Source: Siphonodentalium dalli (lineage: Eukaryota; Mollusca; Scaphopoda; Gadilida; Siphonodentaliidae). Taken from it: DNA of 64,000 nt. The stretch is from contig CP136061.1 in NCBI GenBank assembly GCA_032622095.1, positions 120,850,754 to 120,914,753 on the forward strand, written 5' to 3'. The notes below the pieces were generated by a model. It worked only from the letters and a program-made list of their open reading frames with translations, did not search any database and was not told the DNA's origin. A program made the position numbers and the translations under genes. Positions 60,501-64,000 of the stretch are shown one piece after another; position 1 is the stretch's first letter; every line of letters starts with the position of its first letter.

Positions 60501-61567
60501 AGATGAGGTGTCCTTTTGGAAGAATTGATTACTTCTGAAATATATACTGGTATATATGGTCATCTCTCATCTGATTACAACATGTTTTTACTATGCCCAG
60601 ATGCAATACCCATTTTAAGATCGCAACATGTGGCTGCTGCATGAAGCAAACAGCTGGTCATTCCATTTAGTAAAAGTGTTTAGCATTTTTCATAGCTTGG
60701 TCACTTAAATCAGATCGTCTGTTAAATGTTGATAACAAATTTTGAAAACCTGTTTTGTTCAATCTGTACATTTCTGTTGATTAGAGCACAATTGTTACCT
60801 GATTTTTGGTAAAGCACACCAGTTTCCAAGGCATGTTCAGTCGGGAAGAGCTCATGTTGTGTGTCGGGGTCAACACATCCTCAGCAACAATTTCCAGCTA
60901 ATCCCATTGTGTGCGGTCAATTGTGCTCTTAAGTTGATCAGAGAATGTGGATAGTTCTTTTAAAAAGTGTCCTTGTGGTATTGTATACTTGTGGTGCATT
61001 ACATGCTGAAATCGGTTTTTGGCAATTATCTTAAAAAACATTGACTTTTGGATATGAAAATGTATTACTGACCCCCCATAATGTGGATTTTCAGGGTCAA
61101 AAGCTCCTTGAAGGTCAATCCCATCCGATAATGGTTCAGAAATTATACCTATATGTGGCACCGATGGATATAGATAAACAAAATTCTAATTGGGGGCTCA
61201 GCTTTGAGATAAAAGTGCTGAACCCCAAAATTGGGGTTCAGGCCCTCAAAAATGTTTTTTTTTTTGGTTTTTGGCAATTATCTTAAAAACCGTTGACTTT
61301 TGGATATGAAAATGTATTACTGACCCCCCATAATGTGGCCATTCCGCACATTTTGAGTGGTCACACGACCCCCTATGTCCAACGGTTCTGGAGATATAGT
61401 CACGACGGGTGGTAGTACTTCGCGCAAAAAGGGGCGTGGCCATTTGACCCATTTCGCCGTCAATGGGAAATGTGTTACCAACCAAATATTGTTTGTGTAC
61501 CTTCAATTAGTGGATTCATGAAGAGTTTTGCTCTGGACATACAAGTGCATACAAAACCACCATGAGC
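57540..61567. mobile_element. Long-TIR DNA transposon (MULE-like), 4.03 kb, 10-bp TSD
   Basis: The 10-bp direct repeat TACTAGAGTA lies at 57530-57539 and 61568-61577. Ends are GCTCATGGTGGTTTTG and its complement. TIRs run to about 58030 on the left and back to about 61080 on the right, roughly 490 bp with few mismatches. The right arm continues into a second copy of the TATTACTGACCCCCCATAAT block. The 3-kb interior (58030-61000) has no recognisable coding frame. Very long TIRs with 9-10 bp duplications suggest Mutator-like elements, but the superfamily is unproven. Confidence 0.85.
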
Positions 61568-61849
61568 TACTAGAGTAAACACACATCGTCATTCTTACAT
61601 ATTAATTTAATAAAGAGAATCTCGATGGCGAAATCGTTTTCGTTAGTTTATCGCTGATAGTTGCGTCCCGAATCACGATGTAAATATTTACAATTCAGCA
61701 TAGTTCAGACGATGTTTTCTATGGAGTGGTACCGTGGATTTGCTTGTAGAATGCTGCCATCCTCCTGTTGGCATAGCGCCTGACTACTAGAAAAAGTCCA
61801 TAATATGTCTTTAACACATCACAACAACCCAGTAGTGCACATAATAATG

Positions 61850-62620
61850 TCAAAATATCATGTTATGATTTTATCCCCTATTTTGCTTTATATAGTCATT
61901 AAACGGAAAGAAATTAACTTTCCAAGAAAAAGTTGTTTGATTCAGTATTTGGGGCGAGAGGAAGATACCCGGGGCTTTATTATCGCCCCCCCCCGAGGAA
62001 GATACCCGGGCTTTATTATCGCCCCCCTCGCTCCCCAACCCAGTAGCTACTTATGACAAAATGAACTTATTATTGTATTGCTTATTTTGCTTCATACAGT
62101 CATGAAATGGCGAGAGATACTCAGGCCTCTGTATTTCCCCCTCCCACCCCAAACCCTGAATCAATGAAATTTTTCTCGATTAAATTTAATTTCTCGCCAT
62201 TTCATGACTATATAAAGCGATATATATGTAAGTGATAAAATCATAAGATAATGTTTTGTCATATGTAGCTGCTGATTTTTTTTGGGGGGGGGGGGGGGAG
62301 ATATTCAGGCCTGTGTAATTTCTCACCATCCCAAAATCCTGACTCCTCAAAATTTTCATGGATATATAGGGCAATTTTAGCGATTAAATCTTTAGATTAT
62401 TTTTTATCATATGTAGATGCTGGGTGGGGGGGGGGGGGGATACTCAGACCTGGGTATCTAATTCCCCCCCCCTTCACCCAAACCCTGACTCAAACAAACA
62501 ACTTTTTCTTGTAACATGTTAATGTATCACCATTTCATGACTATAAAATCAAAATAAGCAATAAATTAATACATGTACATTTATTTTGTTGTCATATGTT
62601 GACTTCTAGGTGGGTGTGAG
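61850..62620 (+). repeat. Degenerate tandem repeat, about 165 bp period
   Basis: Four to five units share CATTTCATGACTATA, TTTGTCATATGTAG, GGGGG-runs, GATACTCAGGCCTG, and CCCC with AACCCTGACTCAA. G-runs are at about 62284-62299 and 62426-62439. The flanks (61580-61850 and 62620-62875) are unannotated. Confidence 0.75.
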
Positions 62621-62875
62621 CATTTGACAGACTGAAAATAGTAAAAAGGTGGGATGCACTGGGGGAGATATCATGTACACCAGGTAAACAAACCATAAGT
62701 CATGAATCCTTAAAAACAAGATATTAACAGACCTGGATAATGAAATAGACACCTGGTAAACAATTCAGCAGGTATAACTCCTGAAAACAAATTTGAGCGG
62801 AACTTGTCCAAGATACATGTATCCACGAGAACAAGTGGACGGACAGACGCATGCCCACTGTCATTCATCAGAACA

Positions 62876-63124
62876 TACAGTAATGCCCTAAACAATCGAC
62901 CCCTTAAACACAGCAGAATTATGGGTAACTTTTCAGGATTTAGTCAGAAATATGGCTTGTTGCCATTCACTGAGAGATTTCCGATGAAAAAAGGCAAACT
63001 TTCAAGTAAGTGGCGCTCAGAAATGGGTTAACTCTTCCTGTGAGCCATATTTCCGACTGAATCCTGAAAAAGTACCCATAATTCTGCTGTGGTTAAGGGG
63101 TCGATTATTTAGGGCATTACTGTA
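62876..63124. mobile_element. Palindromic TA-flanked MITE, copy 3, with a replaced centre
   Basis: Termini TACAGTAATGCCC and GGGCATTACTGTA and both arm ends match 34471-34687. Part of the centre is replaced at about 62989-63044 by sequence identical in type to one arm of the foldback at 63735-63975. Confidence 0.88.
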
Positions 63125-63224
63125 TGTCGAGTTTGTTACACATTTGTCACAGTTTGCATCAACAAAATTGAGGAATTAAATGTTAACTCTGAGTTGTTCC
63201 ATAATATCTCCCTTGTCATTTCAG

Positions 63225-63639
63225 GTGTTCATGTGGCCTATGTACAGTGATGGAGACTACCTGTGAGTGCAGATGTTGACATGAGATGGAGAAAGTTGAG
63301 GCCAAGTTGAAGGCAGTGACAAAAGCGTTTTCAAAAGAAGGACACTTCAAGTGTATCACGGAGACTGTCCCCTTCAGGAGTGTGTGCCTGGACCAATGGG
63401 TACTTGAAGTTGCATGGTTAGGATACCAGCAATAATATAGTCATCAGTTTAATGGACCTCTGCACAACAAATACAGGCATAAAGCATACAGACAGTTTAT
63501 TCTGTGGTGCTATGGCTACCTTGGTTTGCATAACCGCAGATCTCTTCCATCGTGTGTTGTGCGTGCCATCGGGCATGCTTTCCCAAATGATGGTGGAAAT
63601 TACAGGGGCTTTCGTTTGCCCGAGCTGGAGAATGAATGA
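63225..63639 (+). pseudogene. Terminal exon of a P2X7-ballast-domain-like protein, two stops
   Basis: An acceptor (CTTGTCATTTCAG) precedes a single frame to TGA at 63637. It starts CSCGLC, then CECRC, and ends with YRQFILWCYGYLGLHNRRSL, PSCVVRAI and FP at about residues 88-120. This is the zinc-binding cysteine cluster and C-terminal core of the P2X7 intracellular (ballast) domain found in multicopy invertebrate genes. TGA at 63277-63279 replaces the final cysteine of the CECxCC cluster, and TAA at 63433-63435 is a second stop. Frame is otherwise intact, so the loss is recent. Preceding exon not found; 51708-51842 may be its start. Confidence 0.8.
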
Positions 63640-63734
63640 ATGAATGAAATCATAATAGATTATTGTTATAACGTATCTCCCTAATCTTCATCTCCCATAA
63701 AATTCATCGATAAAATATCAAAGTGTTATATAAC

Positions 63735-63975
63735 AAAAAGGCAAACTTTCAAGTAAGTGGCGCTCAGAAATAGGTTAACTCTTCCTGTGAGTAGAATCTC
63801 TCAGGTCATGCTCCATTTGCTACGTGTCACATCTTTGTATCTCACATAGTAACAATCTAATTGTTATGAAATTTATCAAAGATGAGACACATGGCGAATG
63901 GAGCATGACCTGAGAGTTTCTACTCACAAAATTAACACATTTCTGAGCGCCACTTACTTGAAAGTTTGCTTTTTT
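63735..63975. mobile_element. Foldback element, 241 bp
   Basis: Arms of about 105 bp: AAAAAGGCAAACTTTCAAGT, AAGTGGCGCTCAGAAAT, CTCTCAGGTCATGCTCCATT on the left and the complement on the right. The target duplication is unclear. One arm is also present inside the MITE at 62876-63124. Confidence 0.88.
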
Positions 63976-64000
63976 CAGATTCAGATTTTTTTTTCTGGAG

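Overview
The window looks like intron-rich, repeat-dense nuclear DNA of a marine invertebrate. A mollusc, perhaps a bivalve, is the best guess. This rests on AT-rich sequence with GT-AG introns and almost no long ORFs, many short-TIR and foldback elements, CCGTCCGTCC-type dispersed repeats, a LINE C-terminal zinc-knuckle fragment, and a multicopy-type P2X7 ballast-domain exon. No search was run, so the species is not determined.

The left third (1-25170) is built from tandem segmental duplications. Module A occurs at 6155-8509, 13725-16066 and 18062-19318. Module B occurs at 9075-11083 and 19319-21352, truncated at 16067-16452, and as a diverged relative at 1-435. Between them lie a ~4 kb 31-bp minisatellite (432-4489), a 1.1-kb repeat 'X' in several copies including a 2.3-kb head-to-head palindrome (11410-13722), a composite TTAA element (16453-18056), and a ~3.8 kb 40-bp satellite (21353-25170).

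The most interesting reading is a putative minus-strand micro-exon gene. A TATA box and a signal-peptide exon (35470-35541) are followed on the minus strand, inside the duplicated modules, by repeated small exons of 24, 21, 72, 30 and 27 nt. Almost all have matching splice sites, lengths divisible by three, and an open phase-0 frame: GDESAPxK, PEGPRPE, a 24-residue exon with three cysteines, TPLEPPRWYP and GERPPPQQK. The modules thus multiply an exon cassette about two and a half to three times. Some copies are visibly dying (acceptor AG>AT, out-of-frame deletion), and one 24-nt exon is far more diverged than the introns around it. No family is recognised.

The middle (25-46 kb) holds a possible 164-nt exon, minisatellites, foldback MITEs, TTAA-target (piggyBac-like) MITEs, a LINE fragment (38078-38905) and dispersed repeats. 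From 46.7 kb three large non-autonomous DNA elements have clear target duplications: 46701-50359 (CAGGG termini, 7-bp TSD), 54598-57347 (CACTGTGG termini, 8-bp TSD GTTTACAT) and 57540-61567 (~500-bp TIRs, 10-bp TSD TACTAGAGTA).

On the plus strand, a possible N-terminal exon (51708-51842) and a clear terminal exon with two in-frame stops (63225-63639) belong to the P2X7-ballast-domain type, the latter a pseudogene.
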